64,000 nucleotides of DNA from Breviolum minutum Mf 1.05b.01. Lineage: Eukaryota; Sar; Dinophyceae; Suessiales; Symbiodiniaceae. The stretch covers positions 124,001 through 188,000 of the forward strand of contig DF239171.1 of NCBI GenBank assembly GCA_000507305.1. The letters run 5' to 3'. The translations under genes and the position numbers were made by a program. A model generated the notes under the pieces. That model was not told where the DNA came from, made no database searches, and was given only the letters and a program-made list of their open reading frames with translations. Below are positions 1 through 10,019 of this stretch, in pieces; position 1 is the stretch's first letter; every line of letters starts with the position of its first letter.

Positions 1-14
1 GGAAACACCCATAT
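1..14. mobile_element. Family C element, right end only
   Basis: The window opens with GGAAACACCCATATG, which matches the right terminal repeat of the complete family C copies at 17260-17365 and 18917-19020. The rest of the element lies outside the window. Confidence 0.6.
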
Positions 15-116
15 GTATATAAACTGTTGAAGGATTTCTTCCCAACCGTAATTATTGTTGATGCAAAAAATATCGATCAGTTACCGGCTAGCTTGTGGAT
101 CATACATTGCAATCCC

Positions 117-150
117 ACAAGGTGGGCCCCTACCAGTTGTAAATGGAGTT
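117..150. mobile_element. Family G element, one end only
   Basis: The stretch AAGGTGGGCCCCTACCAG followed by a TTGTAAATGGAGTTA-like sequence matches the left end of the complete copy at 1815-1958. No matching right end is seen nearby, so this is a truncated or solo end. Confidence 0.45.
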
Positions 151-473
151 ACTGTATTGAATCTATGTATTTAGAAAAAAATCTGTCCTTCTTGAAATCA
201 AAACAACCTGCATCTACAGGCACAAAGCACCCAAATGAAAACCTACATCAGAGTTTCACACCTTAAGAAATGGCCTTCGATTTTTGCTGAGATTTCCAAG
301 GTTTTTCGGCCCATTGGGAAAGCCAGGAACGGAATGTTTGTATTTGACCTTCCCTTCAAAAGTTCGCGGCGTTTTTTGCTGCATGAGATGACGTCTGTAA
401 TGCCGTAGAAGGCCTCATGACCACGTATGGGCCGTGTAGTCTACAACACACATCTGGGTGTTTTTGAGATAAC

Positions 474-1040
474 CTAGTGACCTCCAGCACTCAGGCCACT
501 GCAGGACTTCATTGATGGGCGACAGCTTTTCTTCACGCAACCACTGCAGGCAGCACTCTTGTCGTTGCTGATGCATTGGTTGATGCACTTGTCACGAGAG
601 CACTCTACCAAGTGAGCCATACAGGAGGCACAGCCATCAGAGTAACCCTTACCGGTCATGCAGCTCTTGGTGCAAGAGAAGCCTGCAGCACAGGAACGGC
701 CACATTGGTTCAATGCACCATCGAAGGCCTTCCTTCCACCATGCTTCCACACACCAAGGTCCTTCTGATTCGTGCAGGCACCACCTTCAATGCTGACCTC
801 TTCATCTTCGTCCTCTTCCATCAACGCATCATGGTAGTTCACCTCTTTCATGCCACGAAGCTGGTTCAGTTCCAGGCTGCAATCACCACCAGCTGCACAT
901 GAATCATCCACATCCAGAGCTTCCAAAGTGGAATCGACATCAGATGCCACGGCCAGGGTCACGGCCAGTACCCCAAAGAATTTCATGGCCGCCATGGCGA
1001 AAGGTGGGGCGCTGTTGGCGTCAGGAAAGGTTGAAGGCAC
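474..1040 (-). CDS. Small secreted cysteine-rich protein
   Basis: This is an uninterrupted 188-residue frame ending in TAG and the best-supported gene here. The first methionine (1040) gives an 18-residue leader. The third methionine (986) starts MKFFGVLAVTLAVASDVDS, a typical signal peptide with cleavage expected near the ASD, so 986 may be the true start. An acidic linker (EEDEDEEVS) follows, then a Cys-rich domain over about residues 87-184 in which pairs of C-x(2-3)-C recur (CGRSC, CTKSC, CASC, CINQC, CSGC). Small secreted proteins of this style are common in dinoflagellates, by my recollection of the group rather than a search. The function is unknown and an extracellular or endomembrane role is inferred. 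Just upstream on the coding strand, TTTTTCCCTCAAG (acceptor at about 1048) could take a spliced leader or an intron end. No intron or element interrupts the frame, unlike most other candidates here. Confidence 0.78.
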   Translation of the reverse strand: MPSTFPDANSAPPFAMAAMKFFGVLAVTLAVASDVDSTLEALDVDDSCAAGGDCSLELNQLRGMKEVNYHDALMEEDEDEEVSIEGGACTNQKDLGVWKHGGRKAFDGALNQCGRSCAAGFSCTKSCMTGKGYSDGCASCMAHLVECSRDKCINQCISNDKSAACSGCVKKSCRPSMKSCSGLSAGGH

Positions 1041-1299
1041 GTATTGCCTTGAGGGAAAAATGTGTCAAATATCATACCTGCCGGAAGTTTTAGGGAAGAT
1101 AGCCCCTGAAAGAATTCGTTTCAGCCCTTCCTTACTAAACCACCCTATTTTTTCAGGGGCTTTAAGTGCTGCGAAATACTTCGGGGTAGTTGGCACCACT
1201 CAAGGTTCTATCATCAAACTCACATCTCTCAGACTCTTGCAGCTGTTGGATCCTATCGAAGATGCCAATGTTCAAAACGCACACCGCTTTTAAAAAGGG

Positions 1300-1636
1300 G
1301 CCCTGAACCGGTGAACATGAAGAAAAAAAAGCAGTGACCGCAAATCAGGAGGATGCCCAGCAAAGAAGGAAAAATAGTTCAGAAACTCACTTCACAACAA
1401 AAAAAACACTGGAGACATGCACATCCATCGAAACTGGCATCTGATGACGCCTGAAAAATAGGCATCAAAGATCAACTTATCTCCCAAACTGCAGCAATTG
1501 CATTCATTTTCAAATGCACCTGGACCATCTTCACAAGAATTGTGTCAACGGAATACCTCGGTCTAGACTCAGAAGGATCAACCTCTAATCTATGACTCCC
1601 TTCGTTAACCAACTTTCTTAAGCCTGAAATCTTTAA
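1300..1636. other. No recognisable gene
   Basis: This is upstream of the cysteine-rich gene on its coding strand. It is AT-rich sequence without an open frame worth calling, and I see no complete element in it. Confidence 0.4.
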
Positions 1637-1735
1637 CTAGTTGGTGGTTTCAACCCATTTGAAAAATATTAGTCAAAATGGGAATCTTCCCCGAAATAGG
1701 GGTGACAATAAAAAATATTTGAAACCACCACCTAG
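1637..1735. mobile_element. Family A MITE (A1)
   Basis: The termini are CTAGTTGGTGGTTTCAA and TTGAAACCACCACCTAG, an imperfect inverted pair. The interior carries the family core, a gaaaaatattagtcaaaatggga stretch and a run ending in AATAAAAAATATTTGAAA. Both outer flanks read TTTAA, a possible target duplication. Confidence 0.82.
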
Positions 1736-1814
1736 TTTAAAAACCATGGGACGTTTGACGTTTGTTTCGTGTGACATCTTTTCCATTCTCCCTTTCGTAA
1801 AGCCATAAAATCAT

Positions 1815-1958
1815 ACAAGGTGGGCCCCTACCAGTTATAAATTTGGTTATAACTCCCATAAGTAGTGTTATAACCCCAGGAAAACCCATTTATTTTCGGC
1901 CATTTATAGGGGCTATACAGTAACTCCATTTATAACGATCGTAGGGGGCCCACCTTGC
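1815..1958. mobile_element. Family G MITE (G1)
   Basis: The ends are ACAAGGTGGGCCCCTACC and GTAGGGGGCCCACCTTG. The interior has a second inverted layer, TTATAACTCC against CCATTTATAA. No coding capacity. Confidence 0.75.
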
Positions 1959-2519
1959 AAAATCCCATGTCGTCGTTTTTTTTCTAATCTCCGAAAATCC
2001 CGCAGGCGGAGGATGAAACCCAAAACAAGGCTCCGAACACCGTTGCTGGCACCGTTTTCGGCGTCTTTTTTTTCTACAGAAAAAAAAAAACCTTTCAAAG
2101 AAGAAATGTGGAGTTAGCGGCGAACGGAGAACACCACAAAAATGATCTTGTTCACTTGTTCAACTATGACATAATATATACAAATATGTTTTTTACATGT
2201 GTATACTGTGGGGTCTTCGTTGGGCATTATGCTACGGAAGAAAAATTGCTATGTGTTCTTCATAAATTGCTATCCGCATTGGACCTAGGTGGTTTTTGAC
2301 CGAAGCTGGGTTTATCTTCTCCAGGGGCGAAAATGGAAAATACTTGAAACCACCACTTACACCCCCAAAAAAAAACAGTTTTTCAACCTGAAAATAGGCC
2401 TTGAAAGACCCAAAAGGAACCCGGATCCTCTCATTGTTCATCATTTTTTTGTTCAGGTGCAAAAACGCTAGTTTTAGGGAGGGTAGTTCAGTTGTTGGTG
2501 TATATTTCCGGCACATAGG

Positions 2520-2779
2520 CTGCCACTCTTAAATCGGTTACAACAACAAAAAAATCTCCGAGCCCCTCAAGGCCCCCAAACATCTCGTCGGCTGGCAATC
2601 AGGCACGTTTCTTCCTACGCCAGGGTCACCGAAAGAAGGGCGGAGGGGGGAAGCTTTTCCTGCTGGAAATAGTCATCAAGGACTCGAAGGAACCTGTGAA
2701 AAAAGGTTCCAAGGAATGGAAAGCAGGAATAGCAAGGATTTTTTTTGATGAAGCCATGATGAAGCCATGATAACTTAGA
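2520..2779. other. Non-coding stretch downstream of the 2780-3580 gene model
   Basis: I see no complete element and no convincing exon. It includes a short direct repeat GATGAAGCCATGATGAAGCCATGATAA near 2748. Confidence 0.35.
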
Positions 2780-3580
2780 TTAATTTGAACAAAATTGGAT
2801 CAACAAGAGATCTAGATCATCTTGAATCCAGGGTATCCAAAGGTTTCGCGAGCCGCCATTTATGCAGCTGTTCATTGCTGTTCTTGTTGACCTCGAAAAA
2901 TTAGTGGTGATACAACACTGATCTTCTGGAGCTTGTGGTGGTCGTCCCAACATTGTAAGTCATCAATTTGTAGGCTTATTCCAGTTATAGACGGGTTGAA
3001 ATGTGTAATGTATCATCATGGCTTAGGAAGAGTGGGCACCATCATACAAGTATATTATCATTATATTATTTATATATACCTGTGGAATACCAGGCTGCCA
3101 ATCCTTTTGCGATCTTTGACGAACTCCTACATTTAAGTCTCCAGTAAACATTACAAAAAGGGCCGTCCTGCTAGCTACCAGTAGGTGAAATAGTTAGGTT
3201 TTCTAGGTTGGGTTATGGTCCCAGAGTATTTCAACTTGGATTTGCTCAAGGTGGTTGGAGAAAAACTAAAAAATATTCGGTGGTTAAGTTAAATGGTGAT
3301 TTATCATGGTAGAATCCGTCAAAAATCACCTTAAACAAACAAGACTGAGTGGATGATCAGGCTCCTAAGTACGTTTGATTCCAACAGCTGATTTGATTTA
3401 CCTCATTTCGGAGGATGAAACTGGATGATGCGAAGTGGCCCAAGTTTCACCATGACTTGCCGAACAGCTTTCCAACACACAATCTTTGCCCTTTGATGCA
3501 AAGATGAACCAGTAAGGACTATACAAAGCCACAAGGTCTCCGGTTCCAAGCACGCCAAAACCCATCATGAAAGGATTCAT
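2780..3580 (-). CDS. Three-exon gene model, protein not recognised
   Basis: The proposed exons are 3402-3580, 3080-3126 and 2780-2931 (179, 47 and 152 nt, summing to exactly 126 codons including stop). Exon 1 starts at ATG (MNPFMMGFGVLGTGDL) and ends at ATGAG|GTAAAT, a strong donor, in phase 2. Exon 2 follows TTAAATGTAG and keeps the phase (SSSKIAKGLAAWYST), ending ACAG|GTATAT. Exon 3 follows CCACAAG and runs without a stop to TAA, ending WIPWIQDDLDLLLIQFCSN. The agreement of phase across two introns and the natural stop are the evidence; splice choice is by eye. I recognise no domain. The introns (275 and 148 nt) contain none of the lettered element families. The true 5' end may lie upstream. 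Confidence 0.4.
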
Positions 3581-3714
3581 TTTTCCCCGTAAAAACTCTT
3601 GTATTTATCATGGGATAGTGAACCGGAAAATGCGAAAACCCGAAACCAGGTAGCAGAAGCAATTTGTGGCTTACAGTATGTTAATATATGAAAATATAAG
3701 AAACTATAAGAGAC

Positions 3715-3775
3715 AAAAACAAACAAACAAGCTGGCACAAACAAACAAACAAACAAACAAACAAAATGAAGAAAC
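3715..3775. repeat. (CAAA)n simple repeat
   Basis: Tandem AAAC/CAAA units, interrupted once by GCTGGCA. The opposite strand reads as a CLFV-rich open stretch, which is not taken as coding. Confidence 0.85.
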
Positions 3776-3848
3776 AAAGACGTTTTTGGGAAAATTCCAA
3801 GTTCAGGTCGATGATTTTCCATTGAAAGAATCAACAGCATCAACGACC

Positions 3849-4108
3849 TCACCTCCCCCACACACCAAAAAACGAAGCAACCAGAAACTCAACCAACTCA
3901 AAACCTTCACTAGTTGGTGGTTTCAACCCATTTGAAAAATATTAGTCAAATTGGGAACCTTCCCCAAGCAGGGGTGAAAATAAAAAATATTTGAGTTGCC
4001 ACCACCTAGAAAACCTTCACCAACCAACCACCCAAGCTGCCTGCTTTTCTGTTTCTCACCTCTTTCGCCTTCGCCAAGGCCTAAAGAGGGGACAAAGATC
4101 AATCTTGG
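3849..4108 (-). CDS. Candidate 3' end of a gene split by a family A element
   Basis: Proposed exons are 4015-4108 and 3849-3904. The first follows a good acceptor (CGTTTTCTTTTCGTTCAG) and reads on to SRQLGWLVGEG. The 110-nt intron 3905-4014 consists of element A2 (3910-4009) plus one copy of its 10-bp target duplication TGAAGGTTTT. The duplication contains AAG|GTT, so the left copy gives the donor and the right copy the acceptor, and splicing restores the pre-insertion sequence exactly. The joined frame continues FELVEFLVASFFGVWGR to TGA; a second frame is also open, so the frame is uncertain. A strong donor-like GGAG|GTGAGG lies just before the stop, so the gene may extend further. Function unknown. 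Confidence 0.33.
3910..4009. mobile_element. Family A MITE (A2) with 10-bp target duplication
   Basis: The ends are CTAGTTGGTGGTTTCAACCC and GTTGCCACCACCTAG. It is flanked on both sides by AAAACCTTCA (3900-3909 and 4010-4019), the clearest target duplication in the window. The minus strand reads CTAG|GTGG at its start and CAACTAG at its end. Confidence 0.9.
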
Positions 4109-4324
4109 CTGAACGAAAAGAAAACGGGGTCCCTTACGTTCCATTTGAATCCAATGATACCCCATGACGGATCCATGATGTTTACATATATTCATGGGAA
4201 ATGTAGGTAAATGTAGCATAGATGGTTGTTTCATATTCTCGCCAAAGCAGGGCGAGGCTACTTTTGCAATGACCAAGCAGAAGCAGGGAAGGGCTTGGAA
4301 AAAGAACTTCCTCTTTAAGTATCG

Positions 4325-4412
4325 GGATTTTTTCCACGAAATCTCCTGAGTATCTTATAGCTCGATCGCACCTTACTTAGGGGTCCGTTGGTAAAGTCCT
4401 ATTCAATTTTTG
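4325..4412. mobile_element. Family M terminal fragment
   Basis: GAGTATCTTATAGCTCGATCGCACCTTACTTAGG closely follows the right arm of the long inverted-repeat element at 13527-13889. Only one arm is present. Confidence 0.5.
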
Positions 4413-4417
4413 ATGGA

Positions 4418-4520
4418 ATTATACTGGTTGTTTCATAGGGATCCTCCTAATGGTTTATCATAATCCCCCCTGAACTGGAGGGTATAACCCCCTATATAAC
4501 CCAATCAACCAGGTTTTTTC
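4418..4520. mobile_element. Family J repeat copy
   Basis: The sequence ATAGGGATCCTCCTAATGG, then a CATAATCCC-like stretch and CCTATATAACC, recurs in related form near 5705, 32898, 35366 and 38515. The common order is GGATCCTTATAATGG, TATAATCCCTATATAACTGG, a gap, and a CATTGCTCAAATG tail. Ends are not sharply defined. Confidence 0.5.
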
Positions 4521-4997
4521 CATTCCTCAAATGGCTGAACAAACAGCTGAAAACCCCCAGACCCAATGATCACCAAGATGGATGTTGGATATCAAGATGT
4601 AGAGAGAAGATATCCCTCCAGGGAACTAATATATCCGAGGAAAAAGCAACTATAGGATGAAGCAAGGTACAATAAGTCCAAAACTCACCCAAAGGATTCA
4701 GGTACCTAAAATGGAGGCACTGTACCTTATAAGGCCTGTTTCAGGAGGTGGGGGTTCCCTTACATAAGCCGTATCCATACAGCTTACATATGTGAATACA
4801 TTCATTTAGGTACCTGAAATGTTTGGTGAAATGATGGCCTCATGATGGAAACTGCTGCTCTCAAAAGCTCATTTTTGTAGCTTGTAACCCCGACCTAGAA
4901 CTCACTTCCCAAGTAGCAAACAAAAATAGACAAGCTTAGTCTTTTGATATTAAAAAGATTTGGTGATTCTATATTCCTATTATTTGTTGTGTTGGCG

Positions 4998-5120
4998 TTC
5001 ATACCTTCCCACACCCACACGCCTGATGGGGTTGTGACCAATGAGTTTGTAGATGAGGATGCCGAGACCCAACAACCTCAGCGTTCAGCAGCCTGTTCTG
5101 CGGTGGGAATTTTGAGGGGG
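4998..5120 (+). CDS. Possible exon, unrecognised
   Basis: This short coding-like stretch reads PDGVVTNEFVDEDAETQQPQ and continues into a cysteine/alanine-containing segment. Its composition differs from the AT-rich surroundings. Boundaries and partner exons are not resolved, so this is a low-confidence call. Confidence 0.2.
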
Positions 5121-5359
5121 TTGTTCACGACCCAAAACTATCAGCAAAATACGGGGTGCCCCAAAACCAGGGAACCACCAGGACTTTGATTATGACATTA
5201 CATACATTCTTAGGCTCGGGAATCCTGAACTAAACCTTCCCTTCCCACTACTACTGGGAGACATTTGCCACACCCCAGGAATCAGCCCCAAGCTGCTCCT
5301 GCATCTTCCACCTGAAAATAGGGTATGGCTCATAAGTAGGGTACCAACAACACATTCAT

Positions 5360-5552
5360 TACTTGGATGATCGGGCCGCAGGACGGGTCCACGTAAGTAG
5401 TGATCGGATCCACCCCCCATTTATAGCCGCCATGACGTTCGGCCATTTGGGTCCCGGGATCCCACAATTGCCCGATCCTTAGGGGACAATAACGATCACC
5501 ATGGGCAAATTAACCACGTATCCATCCGTCCTGGGGAACGATCCTCCAACTG
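5360..5552. mobile_element. Family F MITE (F1)
   Basis: The ends are ACTTGGATGATCGGGCC and ACGATCCTCCAACTGG, with the family interior GGACGGGTCCACGTAAGT on the left and CCCGATCCTTAGGGGACAA on the right. Confidence 0.7.
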
Positions 5553-5699
5553 GTGCTCTCCCAGGAAACTAACATATCCCCCCATCCCAGTATGGACTCT
5601 CATGAGGGGTGATCCAGTTTGGAAAACCTCCATATGCCACGTTCATTTTTAAACAAAACATAGGTTTGCAACACCCAAAACCCTGACATGACATTCCAT

Positions 5700-5765
5700 C
5701 AAATACTGGTTGATTAATAGAGATCCTTATAATGGCTTGTTATAATCCCTATATAACTGTGTAGT
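5700..5765. mobile_element. Family J repeat fragment
   Basis: AGAGATCCTTATAATGGC, then a CTTGTTATAATCCC stretch and TATATAACTG, matches the left half of the family J copies near 4425 and 32898. Confidence 0.5.
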
Positions 5766-5949
5766 TGTTCGTCCCTTCTATACAGCAAATAACCATGGTT
5801 TTGGGTACTGCTCATATAGTTTTGGAGTCTTTTTGGAGGAAACCCAAGAGATTTTCGTCTTTTGAGGGGTTGACCTTCAAAAACAGAGGTCCTTGGGGCT
5901 CCACCTTAAAGAGGAATTTACTCAAACCCCAACGAAGCAATTGCAAGCG

Positions 5950-6640
5950 GTGAAACAAGGTATATCAAGGTCATGATGTGTTTCAAAGTATCAAGTTGTA
6001 TATAAAAAAGCATAGGATATATCCAAGATGTGCATTCAAATAACCCAAATGACACAAAACACAAATTGTGAATGGCATAGAGTCACTTCAGTGCAAGCGA
6101 AGAGAGAAGGGACGAAAGAAGGCCCCAAAACACGACCTGACACGCGAGTCCCTTCACGGTAAAGCCACCGTCTTTAAACAGGGTTTGCTATATGTCCCCC
6201 TTAAACATCACAAAAACAGCTAAATTCTCATCAGTTTAAGCCCCTTTCAAGATAATGTTTAAAACCCCAAAAAAAATGGACATTCATCGCTGTCAAAATG
6301 TCAAAATGTCCAACATCTGACAAAGTACCACTTATCCTGTTGCGGTTATCTATCAATCCACCGCTAAAATTGTTGTAGTTCTTGCCCCCAGCACGTTGTA
6401 TTAGTCTCTTCCTATTGTCATTGTTGTTTTTTTTGCGAAAAGGGAACTCTTTGAAATCTTACTACTTCAAACCCCCCCAAAAAAAAAATCATGCCTCAAA
6501 AAATCTCTCCTTCATCTGCTTCCATTTGGGCACCAAGTGGCAGGATATGCTGAGGCCGAGAGAGAGAATGAAGGTAAACAACAACAGCAGCTGTACATCC
6601 CACACTCGAGCCTTGGGGTTATTCGTGGGCTTCGTGCGAT
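5950..6640. other. No recognisable gene
   Basis: Only short frames and A/T-rich text; no element ends from the named families. A run of AAAATGTC repeats lies near 6293-6312. Confidence 0.35.
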
Positions 6641-6644
6641 TCGT

Positions 6645-6780
6645 TGGACATCCAAATGGATGGATCAATGGTTAGTTAGGATCAATGGGTTATTTCACCT
6701 ACGGAAATAAATGGGATATGTTGGGGTTATAACCCACTGATCCTAACCTTTTACCAGCACTTCCTGAGACATCCAAGTAT
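6645..6780. mobile_element. Family E MITE (E1)
   Basis: The ends GGACATCCAAATGGATGG and CTGAGACATCCAAGTAT are imperfect family E termini. The interior carries the family signature GGGATATGTTGGGGTTATAA, then ACCCACTGATCCTAACC. Confidence 0.65.
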
Positions 6781-6951
6781 ATCTGGATTGATTTCCGAGT
6801 CAAATACCAAAGTTGAAGGGCCTTGAGAATACTACTATGAACCATTTTTGATGGGATTTTGATAATCCCTAAGCTTGAGATATACCTGGAACTCCAAACA
6901 ACCAGTTTAAAATGGATGTTTGGTGAAACAACCACTTGTCATGTAAAGATT

Positions 6952-6999
6952 CGATGTATATATATATATATATGTATATGTATATGTATATATATAATC
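6952..6999. repeat. (TA)n / TATG simple repeat
   Basis: Alternating TATATA with TATG interruptions. Similar tracts recur through the window. Confidence 0.85.
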
Positions 7000-7168
7000 C
7001 AATTGAAACAACCATTTACACATGGATGTTTCAGGTTCCAGGTATATCCATAATCCCATTTCAGTAGAGGTGAAAATCGGAGTCGTCACAAGCTTCCAAC
7101 AAAAAGGTCATGATTTTGGCGTTTACAGGGCCGGACTTATATCATCTGCCCTGGAACGCCTTTTGTGT

Positions 7169-7230
7169 CCTATTTTTTTAGGCAACTGGAAACCCTAAAA
7201 CCAGCAATCCAGTTGCCTTAAAAATAGGCC
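7169..7230. repeat. Hairpin-forming repeat with loop CCCTAAAACCAGC
   Basis: CCTATTTTTTTAGGCAACTGG pairs with CCAGTTGCCTTAAAAATAGG around a loop of about 18 nt. The loop and 3' arm recur at 48609-48643 and, inverted, near 52868-52903, so it is a dispersed repeat. Confidence 0.6.
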
Positions 7231-7676
7231 TTTCCTGGCTTTCCAGGTGGGCAATTTATTATAAATTCATAACCTGAATTAAGGTCATTTTGGGTATGAT
7301 TCCCTTACTCTTCACTACCTCTTGGGGTGACCAACCGGCGGTTTGGAGGTCGCTGTAAATTGCCTAGATATCATACCATGTAATATCAACTTGCAACTTG
7401 AGGTTGATTAGGGTATCGCGGGTCATGTCAAAAGACTTCACCTTATGGACAAATGGATACCCTGCAGGGAACGGTTTGTCTATATCCCACCACTGGAAAA
7501 GGAAAATTATATCAAACACCAATTTTGGCACACAAATGACAGCACCACCGGGCCATCATGGCCGTTTTTTGAATCAAAATGGTTTTAATCAAGATGGACT
7601 CAAACTACCCACCATTTTTGGCCTGTAATATCTTTTCACAAGGAGGCAACTAGGGCTGTTTAGGTTGTTGTTAGTC

Positions 7677-7770
7677 ATGTAATCTAGTCCCAGAAACTGC
7701 TTCTGGCTGCCGCTCCACGATCATTTGGAGATGATGAACCTCATGAAACAATCCATGGCGTCTTGGCAAA
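7677..7770 (-). CDS. Possible exon, unrecognised
   Basis: The minus strand reads RRHGLFHEVHHLQMIVERQ then PEAVSGTRLHD before a stop. The composition is coding-like but there is no domain and boundaries are unresolved. Confidence 0.2.
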
Positions 7771-8280
7771 ATGTCCCCCCCTTTTGTTGGGGGAAGCCAT
7801 CCCCAAGAGAATCCAAAACATCCTCGTTTTTTGCAGGGTTCCATTTTGGACAAAGGGTACTGTTTCTACCAGCCCCGTGATTTCTCAAAAAAGACAATCA
7901 AAATCGATCAGTTGAGTCAGTTGAGGGGAGTTGGACTCACAAAATCCGGTTGGTGCGAACGAACAAGCGACCCGTTGCGACCCGACCATTTAGGAAACCT
8001 GGAAAATGGTCACGATTCGCACAGCTCATGACTGCCCCAGTTAAATGTGTTTCTTGCCTTCGCTCGGATCAGCTGTTTCTTGAATCCTTACCTGTTTGGG
8101 GCCATGTTACCCTTCTGAACTTACAGTCACAACATTCACCCCAGACAAAAGGCTGGTTTTCCCTAGACTCTTTAGGATCAATCACGGGCTTTCCCCTCCC
8201 CAAACTCTGCACCATTTGGCACCCGATGTTCGCTTCATCGCCCTCGTTTTTTTCAATGGATACTCCCCCGAAAATTAAAC

Positions 8281-8389
8281 ATATGGATGTTTCCAAAATA
8301 GTGGTACCCCCGAATCATCCATTTTAAGAGGGTTTTCCATTATAAATCATCCATTTCGGGGTACCCCTATTTTTGGGAACACCCATATC
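8281..8389. mobile_element. Family C MITE (C1)
   Basis: The ends are ATATGGATGTTTCCAAAATA and ATTTTTGGGAACACCCATAT. The inner arms GTGGTACCCCC and GGGGTACCCC flank a palindromic centre with AATCATCCATTT. Confidence 0.8.
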
Positions 8390-8874
8390 CTCATATCTCC
8401 CCCCAAACAAAATGGCTGGTTTGGAAGACTACTTGAAACTTTTGAAACCAGGGGTCAATGCATTACCACCAACCCAAACAACGCACTATTAAAAGGGAAA
8501 TCCCTCAAATTTACCATACATATGCATTGTTTGATCCTCCCAAACAAGTAACTAATTCAATGATCCCTGGAAATGGTCCCTTTTTCCGGTGACATGAACG
8601 TTCATTTTCAGGGTATCACGCGGGTTGACTGAGCATGCCAAACTCCTCCCAGTGCCATCTCCATGGAGTTGGCAGCTGATACAGCTCCACCTGAAGGCAA
8701 AATTCGACAGAATCTATGGAGGCCCATGCCGGGGTCCCTCAGACCCACGTTTTGGGAGAGTCCTTTTTAATCCTTTGCGGGAGTTGAAAATGTTCGAAGT
8801 TTTTTGGTTAAAGTGAACTCTGGTGAAACATTCTTGAAATAAAAGTTCAGTGAGTCACGCCATTTTCGGCCCAA

Positions 8875-9596
8875 TCACCTAGTATTTGTGCGTGTTGAAA
8901 GGTAAGGTTTAAACATCAACCTCTTCCGAAATGTCATCCGAATTCCTGCTGCCATTTCCAACCCATTGTCATCAAATCCAGGGAAACAACAGGGTAACCA
9001 AATCACTATACCCTCCCTGAAACTAACAGCGAGTTCGCCCCTGAAAATAGGGGGTATCCTGAAAAAAAAGACATAGTTATATAGCCGATAGCACCTGAAA
9101 ATTGATGGTTGGAAGATGAAACTTACTTTTGGGGAATGGCCTATTCTCAGGAGATATGTTAGTTTGAGGGAGTGTATACCGATAATGCTCTTCAAAATCT
9201 CTCTCACACTGGTATCATCTGAAGTATCATCATCGCTACCGAGTCTTTCCACTTTTAACTCCTTCAAGAACTTTCTTTAAAAAAACAAGCTTGATAAAAA
9301 TCACCCATACTGTTGATGGTTCAGAAATCCGGCTAACCAGTTGAGGTTGGTAGTTATTTATCCCATTTTTCATAGGGGTTTTATACATCCCAGGTGGTGT
9401 AGGATTTCTTCCATCAACAGTAGTAGACTCTGCTGAAAAACAAAACGTCATTGCCCTGGCACCACACAACCAACCCTGGTTTCCACGACCGAACCTGCTC
9501 GACGGCCAAGACCTTCTCAAGTTTCGTCATTTGGAGCACAAGAGGGCCCCCCGGTAGAGAGTACCCACCAATAAATTCAATAAAACATACCACCAT
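8875..9596 (-). CDS. Three-exon gene model with an element in each intron
   Basis: Proposed exons are 9429-9596, 9180-9270 and 8875-9005 (168, 91 and 131 nt, exactly 130 codons with stop). Exon 1 starts MVVCFIEFIGGYSLPGG, contains TKLEKVLAVEQVRSWKPG and ends NDVLFFSR|GTCTAC. Intron 1 carries the family B copy at 9308-9423 and ends in GTTTTTTTAAAGAAAG. Exon 2 reads FLKELKVERLGSDDD then TSDDTSVREILKSII, ending ATCG|GTATAC. Intron 2 (174 nt) is essentially a family D element; its outer bases supply GTATAC and GGGTATAG. Exon 3 reads VIWLPCCFPGFDDNG then LEMAAGIRMTFRKR and stops at TGA. The frame also stays open through intron 2, so a retained or absent second intron cannot be excluded. No domain is recognised. 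Confidence 0.4.
9008..9178. mobile_element. Family D element (D1), enlarged copy
   Basis: The ends are TACCCTCCCTGAAACTAACA and ATGTTAGTTTGAGGGAGTGTA, with TA at both outer edges. The interior repeats family D motifs (GCCCCTGAAAATAGG, GCACCTGAAAATTGATGG), suggesting an internal duplication or a nested copy. Confidence 0.7.
9308..9423. mobile_element. Family B MITE (B1)
   Basis: The ends are TACTGTTGATGGTTCAGAAA and TTTCTTCCATCAACAGTA. The interior has CAGTTGAGGTTGGTAGTT and the ATCCCAGGTGGT block typical of the family. Confidence 0.88.
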
Positions 9597-10019
9597 GTAC
9601 CTATTATATATAAATATACATGGATTATGTAATTTGTATATGTCAATTACGGGGTGAATATTTTGAGACAATAATAACTGCAAAACAAGTGACAAGGTAC
9701 TCTCACAACAAAAACTACCCACATCTTCCCCTTTGAAGCTGCTAGTGGTGTATTTCTTTGGCAGCGGTATATGAAGGATGTTTCTTACCCTTCCCTCCCC
9801 TACTGGAGATGGTCCAGTGTAGAATCATATATCTAAAAGATCTCTGATCGATTTATTTCGCCCCGAAAGGAAATGTACTTGCACATTTCAACTTCTGGAC
9901 GTCCAAGAAAAAATAACCAGTGATATGAGGGGATGATGAATTAATGCAGGGGTACCATCCGCTCCATTTAATCATGGCGATCCCCCCACTCTCTTTTTTA
10001 GGGTCCGAGGTAACAGCAC

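Noticed and set aside
3577-3861. 94-residue minus frame with CLFVCLFV run
   Set aside because: Central part is the (CAAA)n repeat read in reverse; only its edges might be exonic.
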